Shown: in pieces, positions 42,855 to 51,667 of the stretch
How the letters are laid out: each line of letters begins with the position of its first letter
How positions within the stretch are numbered: the first letter of the stretch is position 1
Assembly (NCBI GenBank): GCA_948777935.1
Contig: CAQDYY010000008.1
Span: 31,330-95,329 of the forward strand
Reading direction: 5' to 3'
Length of the DNA stretch: 64,000 nucleotides
Origin: an uncultured Clostridia bacterium
Lineage (GTDB): Bacteria > Bacillota > Clostridia > TANB77 > CAG-508
Program-made: the position numbers and the translations under genes
The notes under the pieces: generated by a model
Told to the model about the DNA's origin: nothing
Database searches by the model: none
What the model saw: the letters and a program-made list of their open reading frames with translations, nothing else

Positions 42855-42885
42855 ATAAAATAGAGTAGGAAACTACTCTATTTTT
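42855..42885 (+). terminator. Terminator
   Basis: AAATAGAGTAG pairs with CTACTCTATTT across a GAAA-like loop. Confidence 0.7.
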
Positions 42886-42902
42886 ATTGCGTGGAGGAAT
42901 TC

Positions 42903-42958
42903 GATTGTAGGGGCACCGTTTGCGGGAATACCCGTGAGACATGACACCACTGTGCCCT
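42903..42958. repeat. GGGGCA intergenic repeat, copy 5
   Basis: ATTGTAGGGGCACCGTTTGC, then GGGAATACCCGTGAGACATG and ACACCACTGTGCCC; about 20 bp upstream of the lysozyme start. Confidence 0.65.
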
Positions 42959-42979
42959 CTATTTTTAGGAGGTTATAAT

Positions 42980-44237
42980 ATGGTAAAAAAAGCTATTAGA
43001 TGCCTATTTTTAACATGGTTACTTATTTTATCATCATTTGCAATGTATAGTAATGTGGTGTACGCACTATCACCTGCAAGTGATACAATTTACCAAGGAA
43101 TTGATATAAGTGCATATCAAGGAAATATTAATTTTAGCGAAGTAAGAAATGCTGGAATCGACATAGTGTACATAAAAGCAAGCGAAGGAGATAATTTTGA
43201 AGATCCATATTTTCGTAGGCATTATAATGGAGCAATAGATAGTGGGTTAAATGTAGGGTTTTATCATTTCGTAAGAGCAAGAACTAATGAACAAGCAATA
43301 AAAGAAGCGGAATTTTTTGCAAAAGTAATTTCTAATACAAAACCAAACTGTAAATTAGCAATGGATTTTGAGGTATTTGGAAATTTAAATACAAATGAAA
43401 TAAACTCTATCTCTAAAGCATTTTTACAAAGAGTAGAGGAGCTAACAGGAAAAGAAATGGTAATTTATTCAAATACATATGATGCAAGAGAGATTTTTTC
43501 AGAAGAACTTGCAAGAATATATCCATTATGGGTAGCACAATATGATGTAAGAAATCCAAGCGATAATGGTAAATGGAACAATTGGGTAGGGTTTCAGTAT
43601 TCAGATATGGGGAAAATTTCTGGAATTAATGGTAATGTGGATTTAGATAGATTCACAAAAGAAATATTTTTAAACAATAGTGGAGAAATAAAACCTCCGT
43701 TAAATCCAGTACCAGATGAAATCCCCAATATAGTATATTATACAGTAAAAAGGGGAGACACTTTATCTAAAATTGCTGCATTTTATGGTGTAAGTGTACA
43801 AGAAATAGTAGAGCAAAATAGTATTGCAAACCCAAATTTAATCTTTGTAGGAGAAGTTTTAAAAATTACAACATCAGATAAACCAAATAGTGAACCTACA
43901 TCTACAACAACGACTGTATATACAGTAAGAAGAGGAGATAATCTATGGAAAATTGCAAGAAGATATGGAACAACAATAAATAGTATTGTATTTTTAAATA
44001 ATATACAAAATCCCAATTTAATATATCCAGGGCAAAGGCTAATAATAAGAAGAGACATAAGACCAAATGACATACATGGAACAGGTGGAACTTTTTATAG
44101 AGTAGGAAGAGGAGATAATCTAACATATATTGCAAATCGCTATCATACAACAGTACAAAACATATTAAGACTAAACAACATACAAAATCCAAACCTAATA
44201 TATCCTCGGTCAAATTTTACGAATAAGAAATAGCTAG
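42980..44237 (+). CDS. GH25 lysozyme with three LysM domains, with in-frame CGG +1 shift site near the end
   Basis: Secreted muramidase of about 419 residues. It has a signal peptide (LFLTWLLILSSFAMYSNVVYA) and a GH25 domain (YQGIDISAYQGNINFSEVRN, IVYIKASEGD, GFYHFVRA, KLAMDFEVFG, WVAQYD, VDLDRF). Three LysM repeats follow, each ending in NPNLIxxG or NPNLIYPGQ. In the third LysM the frame meets CGG at 44207. Skipping C44207 gives IYPGQILRIRNS and a stop at 44235-44237, matching repeat two (IYPGQRLIIR). Unshifted reading ends four bases earlier with a scrambled IYPRSNFTNKK. The enzyme would cleave peptidoglycan outside the cell. Confidence 0.92.
44207..44210 (+). other. In-frame CGGT +1 shift site 9 (lysozyme, third LysM)
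   Basis: C44207 lies 409 codons after the ATG. The paralogous second LysM at 44026-44052 has the same motif without the C, an internal control. The preceding codon is CCT. Confidence 0.75.
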
Positions 44238-44324
44238 AAATTTTAACTGACTGCACAGTACAATAGTAAAATAATAACCTTTAGTGTAAGATTATATTAA
44301 ATTAAGAAGAGGAGATTATTATTT

Positions 44325-46052
44325 ATGGATAATAAAAAAGTATTGTATGATGCAAAGGAATATAGAGACATAAGAGAAATGCTAAAAGAATCTGTACAAA
44401 AATATGGAGATAACATTGCATTTATTATAAAAGAAAAACAAAAAGGAGAAGTTTCATATAAAAATATTACTTACAAAATGTTACAAGAGGATATTAATAA
44501 ATTAGGAACAGCACTAATAGATTTAGGGCTACAAGGAAAAAGAATTGCAATTATTGCAAATAACTGTTATGAATGGTGTTTAAGTTACCTTGCAACACTA
44601 TGTGGAGTAGGAATTGTTGTACCACTTGATAAATCATTACCAAGTGGAGAAATTGAAAGTTTATTACAAAGAAGCCATACAGATGCAGTTATATTTGGAA
44701 AGAACTATATAGATATTATGAAAGATATCTTAAATAAATCTAAAACTAATATCGAATATTATATTAGCATGGAAAAAATAGAAGATGATAAATTTTTGAA
44801 TTTGCAAGATTTACAAAAAAGAGGAGAAGAATTACTTAAAAAAGGAGATACACGTTTTGAAAATACTATAATTAATCCAGAAGAAATGAATGTAATTCTA
44901 TTTACATCTGGAACTACATCTGCTTCAAAAGCAGTAATGTTGTCACAAAAAAACTTAGTATCAAACATATATGCACTAAACTCAGTAGAAAAAATGTATG
45001 AAACAGATAGAAACTTAGCATTTTTACCATTACACCACACTTTTGGTTCAACAGGGTTACTATTTTTCTTAAGTAATGGAGTAAGTAATGTATTTTGTGA
45101 TGGGCTAAAATATATTCAAAAAAACTTACAAGAATATCATGTAACTGTTTTTGTTTGTGTACCACTATTACTAGAAGCAATGAACAAAAAAATCTTAAAA
45201 GAAATTGAAAAACAAGGAAAAACAAAGTTAATTAAAATAGCTACTAAAGTAAGTAATTTTTTATTAAAATTTGGAATTGATATTAGAAGAAAATTATTTA
45301 AAGATATTATTAACAACTTAGGCGGTTTAAGAATGGCAATTAGTGGAGCTGCAGCAATAGATAAAACAGTAGTAGAAAATTTCACAAACTTCGGTATAAA
45401 AACAGTTCAAGGATATGGCTTAACAGAAACATCTCCTGTTATTACAGCAGAAAATGATAAAAACATACGTTATGGTTCAGTTGGTTTTCCAATGAGAAAT
45501 GTAGAAGTAGAAATTTATGAACCAAATGAAAATGGAATAGGAGAAATTATAGCAAAAGGACCAAATGTAATGTTAGGTTATTATGAAAATGAAGAGGCAA
45601 CAAACGAAGTATTAATAGATGGATGGTTCCATACAGGTGATTTAGGCTATATAGATAAAGATGGATTTTTATTTATTACTGGAAGAAAAAAGAATGTAAT
45701 TGTAATGAAAAATGGTAAAAATACTTATCCAGAAGAGCTAGAAGTATTAATTTCGAAACTTCCATATGTAGCAGAAAATATGGTATTTGGAATACCATCA
45801 AGAGATGATGATTTAGACTTAGCAGCAAAGATTGTATATAATAAAGAATATGTAGAAGAAAGCTTTGGAGATATTTCTAAAGAAGAACTAAAAGAAAAGA
45901 TTTGGCAAGATATTAAAACAATAAACAAAACAATGCCTCCATATAAATATATAAGACAAATTATTGTAACAGATGAGCCAATGATAAAAACTACAACACA
46001 GAAGGTAAAAAGATTTGAAGAAATAAAGAAAATAATGAGGGAAACACTTTAA
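44325..46052 (+). CDS. AMP-dependent acyl-CoA synthetase (long-chain type)
   Basis: A 575-residue ANL-superfamily ligase. P-loop-like motif NVILFTSGTTSASKAVMLS, then PLHHTFGSTG, QGYGLTETSPVITAE, DGWFHTGDLGYIDKDGF and GRKKNVIVMKNGKNTYPEELE are visible, with the C-terminal catalytic lysine region KTTTQKVKRF. It activates fatty acids to acyl-adenylates and then acyl-CoA or acyl-ACP. Starts behind AGAGGAG. Single gene, followed by foldback element B. Confidence 0.9.
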   Translation: MDNKKVLYDAKEYRDIREMLKESVQKYGDNIAFIIKEKQKGEVSYKNITYKMLQEDINKLGTALIDLGLQGKRIAIIANNCYEWCLSYLATLCGVGIVVPLDKSLPSGEIESLLQRSHTDAVIFGKNYIDIMKDILNKSKTNIEYYISMEKIEDDKFLNLQDLQKRGEELLKKGDTRFENTIINPEEMNVILFTSGTTSASKAVMLSQKNLVSNIYALNSVEKMYETDRNLAFLPLHHTFGSTGLLFFLSNGVSNVFCDGLKYIQKNLQEYHVTVFVCVPLLLEAMNKKILKEIEKQGKTKLIKIATKVSNFLLKFGIDIRRKLFKDIINNLGGLRMAISGAAAIDKTVVENFTNFGIKTVQGYGLTETSPVITAENDKNIRYGSVGFPMRNVEVEIYEPNENGIGEIIAKGPNVMLGYYENEEATNEVLIDGWFHTGDLGYIDKDGFLFITGRKKNVIVMKNGKNTYPEELEVLISKLPYVAENMVFGIPSRDDDLDLAAKIVYNKEYVEESFGDISKEELKEKIWQDIKTINKTMPPYKYIRQIIVTDEPMIKTTTQKVKRFEEIKKIMRETL

Positions 46053-46064
46053 ACAGTTATGCTA

Positions 46065-46203
46065 AGAATGAGTATATATTTATTTTAGAAATGAAGGATT
46101 TAACCACGTGGGGACCGCTTAAATGCTGTTAAGGCTTTGCCTGTTACAGCATCAGTGGGAAGGCTATAATTCGAAATGTATAAAATAAATATATACTCAT
46201 TCT
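46065..46203. repeat. Foldback element B (23-bp perfect arms, different core)
   Basis: Arms 46065-46087 and 46181-46203 are perfect complements (AGAATGAGTATATATTTATT outer end). The core contains CCACGTGGGGACCGCTTAAA and an ATGCTGT/ACAGCAT hairpin. Same architecture as elements A1-A3 but an unrelated core. Confidence 0.8.
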
Positions 46204-46252
46204 ATTAAACAGGAAAGGAAGTGTGTGTAAATTTTTAGTATAAAATAGCATT

Positions 46253-47107
46253 TTAAAAATGATAATTTATTTTAAATTCCTTATGGTTAAGATAATTTAA
46301 AATGTTAGCATCTTCTTTAAAATTAAATTTCAATTTATAACTACATAGCCTTTGTGTTTTTACGCCAAATTGTTTATTAACATCATTTTTTCCATACTTT
46401 CCATCACCAATAATAGGAAATCCAATATGAGCAAGATGTGCACGAATTTGATGTGTTCTACCAGTATGTAAAGAAACATCCAATAAGCAAGTATTATCAC
46501 CATATTGCTCTATCACATTATAGCTTGTAATAATTTTTCTGTAACCTTTTTCATGAAAATCTGAAATATATACCATAGATTTTTTAGCATCTTTAAATAA
46601 ATATGCAGTTAATGTTTTACTATTTTCTTTGGGAATGCCATATACGTGAGAGGTGTAGTGTTTTGAGATTTCACCATTTTTAAATTTTTCTAATAAAATA
46701 TTTAAAGCTTCTTCTCTTTTAGCAAATAGAACAAGCCCAGTTGTATTTCTATCTAAACGGTGACAAGGATATACTATAGTTTTAAGGTCATTTGATAAAA
46801 TAGAAGTTAAGCTATTTTCACCAGTTACTTCAATGTTAGAAGGCTTATCAACAACTAATATATACTCATCTTCATATACAATTTTGTAATCTACTTGTTT
46901 ATATAGTAAAGAATCTACAATATAAACTTCTACAATATCTCCTGTATGCAATTCTACATCATTACTAATACGTTTTCCATTTACTTTAATATCCTTTTTT
47001 CGTAATGATTTATAAATAGTATTTAATGATAAATCTAGAAATATATTTTGTAATACAGTATTTAATTTCTTATTATCATATTTTTCATCTATAATTAACT
47101 TTTTCAT
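46253..47107 (-). CDS. RluA-family RNA pseudouridine synthase
   Basis: A 284-residue pseudouridine synthase. An S4-type RNA-binding domain lies at the N-terminus (LNTIYKSLRKKDIKVNGKRI). The catalytic domain has CHRLDRNTTGLVLFAK with the catalytic Asp, and DVSLHTGRTHQIRAHLAHIGFPIIGDGKYG. It isomerises uridine in rRNA or tRNA; which one cannot be told from sequence. Opposite strand to its neighbours, ending close to foldback B. Confidence 0.92.
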   Translation of the reverse strand: MKKLIIDEKYDNKKLNTVLQNIFLDLSLNTIYKSLRKKDIKVNGKRISNDVELHTGDIVEVYIVDSLLYKQVDYKIVYEDEYILVVDKPSNIEVTGENSLTSILSNDLKTIVYPCHRLDRNTTGLVLFAKREEALNILLEKFKNGEISKHYTSHVYGIPKENSKTLTAYLFKDAKKSMVYISDFHEKGYRKIITSYNVIEQYGDNTCLLDVSLHTGRTHQIRAHLAHIGFPIIGDGKYGKNDVNKQFGVKTQRLCSYKLKFNFKEDANILNYLNHKEFKINYHF

Positions 47108-47197
47108 ATGAAATCCTCGTTTCTAAATATAACCATATTATATTTATTTATTACTTCTGTGTCAATAATAGAAATATAGTAAAATATTAAGCTATAA

Positions 47198-47337
47198 GGC
47201 TAATAGTATATAAATATTAAAGAAGAATCTCGGAGCCATAAGTGGGCGACCAATAGAAACCGTCAAAATGCGAAAGCATTTTGTACAGTTCCACCCAGGA
47301 ATGGCGACGGTTCTTTAATATTTATATACTATTAGCC
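47198..47337. repeat. Foldback element A3 (27-bp perfect arms)
   Basis: Arms 47198-47224 and 47311-47337 are perfect complements (outer end GGCTAATAGTATATAAATAT). The core is the A-type core in the same orientation as A2, with a shorter AAAATGC-GAAA-GCATTTT inner hairpin. Confidence 0.88.
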
Positions 47338-47379
47338 GTAACTATTCAATGCATTTAAGGCAAAATATTGCGTTTATTA

Positions 47380-47530
47380 GAACCCCCAGTCGCCTATCGG
47401 CGACAGCCCCCTTAAATAAAGGGGCCTTTATTCTACTATTTTAGACTAGAATAGTTTATTTTAAATTGTAGAGAAAAGCCTCCTTTACTCAAGGGAGGTG
47501 GCAGGCGAAGCCTGACGGAGGGTTCTTACA
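47380..47530. repeat. Inverted GC-rich repeats (CCCCCAGTCGCC / GGCGAAGCCTGACGGAGGG)
   Basis: A cluster of stems: CAGTCGCCTATCGGCGACAG, GCCCCCTTAAATAAAGGGGC, CCTCCTTTACTCAAGGGAGG and GCAGGCGAAGCCTGACGGAG. The outer CCCCCAGTC and GACGGAGGGTT read as a large imperfect inverted repeat. Resembles REP-like intergenic elements common in Clostridia. Confidence 0.6.
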
Positions 47531-47669
47531 AAATTATTCATATAGAGATGTTTTCAAAAAAGCATTGAATAATTACTATTAGCTTTATGTATAATGAAAT
47601 AATATCTTTACATATAGCAAAAATTATGATAATCTATTAAAAATATTTTAATAAAAGAGGCGAAAACAT

Positions 47670-48335
47670 ATGAAAAGAACTAAATTAGTAGATAGGGAAT
47701 TACCAGTTTATACCAAAGGAGAAGAAATAGCAAACATGGTAACACATATTATTGGAGGAGTATTAGGAATTATAGCAATTGTACTATGTAGTATAAAAGC
47801 AAATAATGCGTATGGAGTTATTAGTGGTATAATCTTTGGAATATCTATGGTATTTTTATACACAATGTCTAGTGTATATCATGGATTAAGTCCTAAAATA
47901 TTAGGAAAAAAAGTATTACAAATATTAGATCATTGCACAATATTTGTTTTAATTGCAGGTTCATATACACCATTTGCATTATGCACATTACGAGAATATA
48001 ATGTAGCGCTAGGGTGGACAATATTTGGAATTATTTGGGCAGTAGCAACATTAGGAATTACATTAAATGCAATAGATTTAAAAAAATATAATGTATTTTC
48101 AATGATATGCTATTTAGTAATGGGATGGTGCATTATAATTAAAATAAACATTTTACCAGAGTTATTAGGATTAACTGGTTTCATACTTCTGTTAGCAGGA
48201 GGAATTATTTATACATTAGGTGCAATATTCTATGGATTAGGAAGAAAACATAAATACATTCATACAGTTTTCCACATTTGTGTATTAATAGGAAGCCTAT
48301 TACACTTCTTATGTATTTTATTATATGTTATATAA
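47670..48335 (+). CDS. Hemolysin III family membrane protein (PAQR-like)
   Basis: A 221-residue protein with seven membrane helices. The hemolysin-III/PAQR metal-site motifs are visible: GEEIANMVTHIIGG, the SSVYHGLSP block (SxxxH), DHCTIFVLIAGSYTPF and the C-terminal HTVFHICVLIGSLLHFL (HxxxH). These Ser/His residues bind zinc in relatives. Despite the name, the role in non-pathogens is probably lipid or membrane-stress related. The GIY-YIG gene starts 13 bp downstream. Confidence 0.9.
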   Translation: MKRTKLVDRELPVYTKGEEIANMVTHIIGGVLGIIAIVLCSIKANNAYGVISGIIFGISMVFLYTMSSVYHGLSPKILGKKVLQILDHCTIFVLIAGSYTPFALCTLREYNVALGWTIFGIIWAVATLGITLNAIDLKKYNVFSMICYLVMGWCIIIKINILPELLGLTGFILLLAGGIIYTLGAIFYGLGRKHKYIHTVFHICVLIGSLLHFLCILLYVI

Positions 48336-48348
48336 AGGAGAATTATAG

Positions 48349-48654
48349 ATGTATTATACATATATGTTACGTTGTGCAGATAATTCTATCTATACAGGAA
48401 TTACTGATAATTTAGAACGTAGAATAAAAGAACATTTAGAACAAGATAAAAAATGTGCAAAATATACATTAAGCCATAAGGTAACAAAATTAGAATGTGC
48501 ATGGGAAACAGAAAATAGGTCACTTGCATCAAAATTAGAATATGCAATTAAACATTTACCAAAGAAAGAAAAAGAAGAATTAATTAAAAAACATAAATTA
48601 AATATAATACCTAAAATTGAAGAAGAAAAATATGTATTAGCTAATATAAATTAG
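48349..48654 (+). CDS. GIY-YIG nuclease domain protein (UPF0213/YhbQ-like)
   Basis: A 101-residue single-domain protein. YYTYMLRCADNSIYTGITDN carries the GIY-YIG pair, followed by RRIKEHLEQDK, and the conserved Glu lies in ASKLEYAIKHLPKKEK. Homologues act on damaged or branched DNA. RBS AAAGGAG; probably co-transcribed with the hemolysin III gene. Confidence 0.9.
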   Translation: MYYTYMLRCADNSIYTGITDNLERRIKEHLEQDKKCAKYTLSHKVTKLECAWETENRSLASKLEYAIKHLPKKEKEELIKKHKLNIIPKIEEEKYVLANIN

Positions 48655-48711
48655 AAATATAGTAAAGAACCTACAATGACTGAAAACAAAGAGAAAAAGA
48701 CATGTAAAATT

Positions 48712-48741
48712 TGACAATTTTACATAAATAAGCTATAATAA
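48712..48741 (+). promoter_or_regulatory. Promoter upstream of the Ser-rich gene
   Basis: TTGACA at about 48712 and TATAAT about 18 bases further. The leader then holds GGTG...CACC and GTAGC...GCTAC hairpins before the RBS at 48844. Confidence 0.5.
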
Positions 48742-48856
48742 AAGTATAGGTGTGAAGAGCACCTTTTACATAGATTACTTTTGTAGCTTAGTTCTTTTTT
48801 AGGCTACAAATAAAAAAACGATCATAGAACATTGAAAAGAAAATGGAGGTAGCAGT

Positions 48857-50020
48857 ATGAAAAAATTAAAGCAACTCGTAAACAACTTAAAAAAGGAAAT
48901 TGAAGATTTTCGGGAAATAATGGGAATAATTGGGGAAATTTTCAAGGAATGGGAGCCAAAAATTGTTAAAACCAAAAGGTTTTGGCGACTGGGGTTTAGA
49001 AACCGTAGTACAGGACGGATGGTTGGAATAAACCGAAAAGTACTGATATTAGTACTGGTATTAGCATTAGTCTGCTCATTAGGATATTGCGGGTTTCATC
49101 GGTCTATAGAAATGAAAGATTCGCGACCAGAAAGTACTATAAGCGAAAGTGATTCTTCAAGTGAAGGAAGTTCCTCGACAGAAGAAAGTTTTTCTTCTAT
49201 AGAGAGCTCTTCGGCAGAAGAAAGTTCTACAGAGGAAGAAACTTCTGAAGAGCCAGAAGGATCTTCTGTTGAAGAAAGTTCTTTGGAAGAGAAGACTTCT
49301 TCAAGACAGAAAACTTCTTCATCAAAGGAAAGCTCTTCAGCTAAGGAGAGCTCTTCATTAGAAGAGAGCTCGTCAGAATCAGAAAGTTCGTCAAAGCCAG
49401 AGAGCTCATCAAGCGAAGAGAGCTCGTCAAAGCCAGAGAGCTCATCAAGTGAAGAGAACTCGTCAAAGCCAGAGAGCTCTTCTGATGAAGAGAGCTCGTC
49501 GAAACCGGAAAGCTCATCGGAGCCGGAAAGTTCTTCGGAGCCGGAAAGTTCGTCAGAACCGGAGAGCTCGTCGGAACCGGAAAGCTCATCGGAGCCGGAA
49601 AGCTCATCGGAGCCGGAAAGTTCTTCGGAGCCGGAAAGTTCATCAGAACCGGAAAGCTCGTCGGAACCAGAAAGCTCATCGGAGCCGGAAAGCTCGTCAG
49701 AGCCAGAAAGCCCATCAAATCCGGAAATGCCTTCTGAGCCAGAAGGAGGTAATGAGCCAGAGACTGGTTCTGAGGCAGGAGGAGAAGAGCAGCCAGGAGA
49801 ACCAGGCGATTCGAATGGTGGAAATGAGCCAGGAAACGGTTCTGAGGCAGGAGGAGAAGAGCAGCCAGGAGAACCAGGTGATTCAAATGGTGGAAATGAG
49901 CCAGGAAACGGTTCTGAGGCAGGAGGAGAAGAGCAGCCAGGAGAACCAGAAGGAGGTAATGAGCCTGGAGAAGATTCTGAGGCTGGAAAGGAACCTGGCG
50001 ACTCACAAGAAGCAGGATAA
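48857..50020 (+). CDS. Membrane protein with long Ser/Glu/Pro-rich repeat tail; uses CGG as sense codon
   Basis: A 387-residue protein. It has an N-terminal cytoplasmic basic/helical region of 60 residues and a membrane helix (VLILVLVLALVCSLGYCG, about 67-84). About 220 residues of Ser/Glu-rich and SSSEPE repeats follow, then GGNEPGNGSEAGGEEQPGEP repeats. RBS GGAGG. There is no LPXTG signal. Codon use is unlike the rest of the window (TCG, CCG, AGC frequent). The frame includes three in-frame CGG codons (FREIMG, TGRMVG, FHRSIE), which elsewhere mark +1 shift sites. It is probably a recent import; if CGG is not read as Arg in this host, it would not be translated in full. Confidence 0.75.
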   Translation: MKKLKQLVNNLKKEIEDFREIMGIIGEIFKEWEPKIVKTKRFWRLGFRNRSTGRMVGINRKVLILVLVLALVCSLGYCGFHRSIEMKDSRPESTISESDSSSEGSSSTEESFSSIESSSAEESSTEEETSEEPEGSSVEESSLEEKTSSRQKTSSSKESSSAKESSSLEESSSESESSSKPESSSSEESSSKPESSSSEENSSKPESSSDEESSSKPESSSEPESSSEPESSSEPESSSEPESSSEPESSSEPESSSEPESSSEPESSSEPESSSEPESSSEPESPSNPEMPSEPEGGNEPETGSEAGGEEQPGEPGDSNGGNEPGNGSEAGGEEQPGEPGDSNGGNEPGNGSEAGGEEQPGEPEGGNEPGEDSEAGKEPGDSQEAG

Positions 50021-50052
50021 AAAGAAAACCTAAAACCTCCACAAAAGCGTTT

Positions 50053-50082
50053 TACCCAGAAAGCATTGCTTTCTGGGTTTTA
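50053..50082 (+). terminator. Terminator of the Ser-rich gene
   Basis: ACCCAGAAAGC pairs with GCTTTCTGGGT, followed by TTT. Confidence 0.8.
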
Positions 50083-50860
50083 TAATGTTTAAGAGAAAAA
50101 TTGCAAAAAATATGAAAATAACCAACTTAATATTGTAAAATGTATAAATACTATAACTGCAACAGAAATGAAACAAAATTGTAATAAAATTGTAACAAAA
50201 TATTGAAAATTTAAAAAAAATATTGTATAATACAATATAATGAGAAAATCAATAAAAAACGGACAAATGCTCTACCAGTTGAGGTGGAGCATTTTGCATA
50301 AAATCATTAAGTTATATAAGAACTCATAAGAACATAAGAAAACTACTTCGCAAGTAGCATAAAAGCAACACAAAAAGCAACATATAAGCAACGTAAAAGT
50401 AACACAAAAATCAATGATTAATTAACAACGGTCATCACATTGATGTAACAAACCCCACTTAGGCTAAAAAAGGTCAATAAAAAACTACATAAAGTAGTCA
50501 GTAAGAGTGGAACAAAGGAAATACAAGATAATCAAAAAATAGATAAAATAAGCAATTTTCATAATCAAAAACCACCATACCACCCACCAAAAGTGGAGCG
50601 TTGGGCGATAGCCCATAAGCGAAACGCCAACTGTCAAATAAAATCTCAAACCTACGGTACCTTGCGTAAGCAAGGTAATGCTGGCGTTTCTACAAGCCAG
50701 CATAGTAGAGCTACGAAGAACTACCCCAGATACACATTAATCAGTAATAAATAATATTTTTTCTCTTCAGCTATATACAATAACGAACATTTGTACTATA
50801 ATAATTATATAGGTAGGCAGAAAGCATTGATACATCAGCAATACAGAAAGAAAGGAGGAG
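50083..50860. other. Gene-free stretch before the third element
   Basis: No credible gene. Contents: a hairpin AAATGCTC...GAGCATTT (50265-50294), a run of AAGCAACA-like words (50365-50410) and a GC-richer inverted pair AACGCCA...TGGCGTT (50623-50690). The left end of the third integrative element is probably here, but no matching repeat was found at the right side. Confidence 0.35.
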
Positions 50861-50865
50861 AAAAA

Positions 50866-51264
50866 GTGGCAAGGATAACAAAAGAACAAGTAACTTCAAT
50901 AAACAGTAAATGTAGTAATGGTTGGGTGCTAGATACATTCTACTTTGCAGGGTTTGGAGAAAAGACACTAATAAAAAGAGTAAAGATAGATAAGCAACAT
51001 TTCTTTGAGTTTAAGCTAAGATACAACAGTGATAATCAAATAGAACTACACATTAGTAAATATTTTCAAGAAACAGAAGATAAACTTGCAGGAACATCAG
51101 GACTAGGAAAAAACATTATACTTGAAGAAATACCACTAAAAAGAAAAAGTGTAAATAATCTAATAGCTTTTACAGAGAAAATGACTGAACAGAAATTACT
51201 GGAACTGGAAAAGAAAACAGAAGAAACAGAAAGCAACATAATCAAACGAAGTAAATTAACGTGA
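50866..51264 (+). CDS. Unknown 132-residue protein
   Basis: I take GTG 50866, which has AAAGGAGGAG upstream; the frame opens earlier but without RBS. The product starts MARITKEQVTSINSKCSNG and continues with beta strands (HFFEFKLRYNSDNQIELHIS) and a charged helical end (MTEQKLLELEKKTEETESN). Not recognised. First gene of the third element. Confidence 0.55.
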   Translation: MARITKEQVTSINSKCSNGWVLDTFYFAGFGEKTLIKRVKIDKQHFFEFKLRYNSDNQIELHISKYFQETEDKLAGTSGLGKNIILEEIPLKRKSVNNLIAFTEKMTEQKLLELEKKTEETESNIIKRSKLT

Positions 51265-51368
51265 AGAACGTCCAGAAACGCTTTTGATTTTCTAAAGCTA
51301 TACCGTTGTAGTAAAAGAAAATAAAAACCGTTACAGAACGCTTAAGCGTCAATGAGGAGGTGGAAGAA

Positions 51369-51641
51369 ATGAAGAAAGAGATTTTGAGAAGATTATATCA
51401 AACAACAAGAGGAAGAAAAACAAGCGAAGAATATAAAGATATGTGTAAAGAACTTCAAGAAATGGAAAAAGAATTTATAAAGAAAGTCGGCGAAGATAGA
51501 CTCGAAGAATTAGAACAGATAACAGATAAAGTTCATGAATTGGACGACATTTTAAGTTTTGAAGACTTCTGCAATGGATTTTCAATAGCAGTAAGACTTT
51601 TCATAGAGAGCATATATAAAGAAAGAGATGACCAAGAATAA
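51369..51641 (+). CDS. Unknown 90-residue helical protein
   Basis: ATG 51369 follows GAGGAGG. An all-helical, charged protein: MKKEILRRLYQTTRGRKTSE, EMEKEFIKKVGEDRLEELEQ, then DFCNGFSIAVRLFIESIY. The last segment resembles the small DUF6809-type proteins found on Clostridia mobile elements; this is a weak resemblance. No function known. Confidence 0.6.
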   Translation: MKKEILRRLYQTTRGRKTSEEYKDMCKELQEMEKEFIKKVGEDRLEELEQITDKVHELDDILSFEDFCNGFSIAVRLFIESIYKERDDQE

Positions 51642-51667
51642 TAAAGTTGGTACATCTCTTTAATTTT

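Noticed and set aside
49341..50042. Long ORFs in other frames of the Ser-rich gene (minus 49341-50042, plus 49449-50033)
   Set aside because: They are shadows of the repetitive SSSEPE and GGEEQPGEP coding sequence; composition is bizarre (Leu/His or Arg/Lys only) and no RBS is present. The frame from 48857 has RBS, membrane helix and terminator.
50265..50294. TGCTCTACCAGTTGAG resembles a reverse tRNA D-arm, possibly a tRNA attachment remnant for the third element
   Set aside because: The stretch is explained by a self-complementary hairpin (AAATGCTC...GAGCATTT), and no acceptor or T-arm sequence lies nearby.
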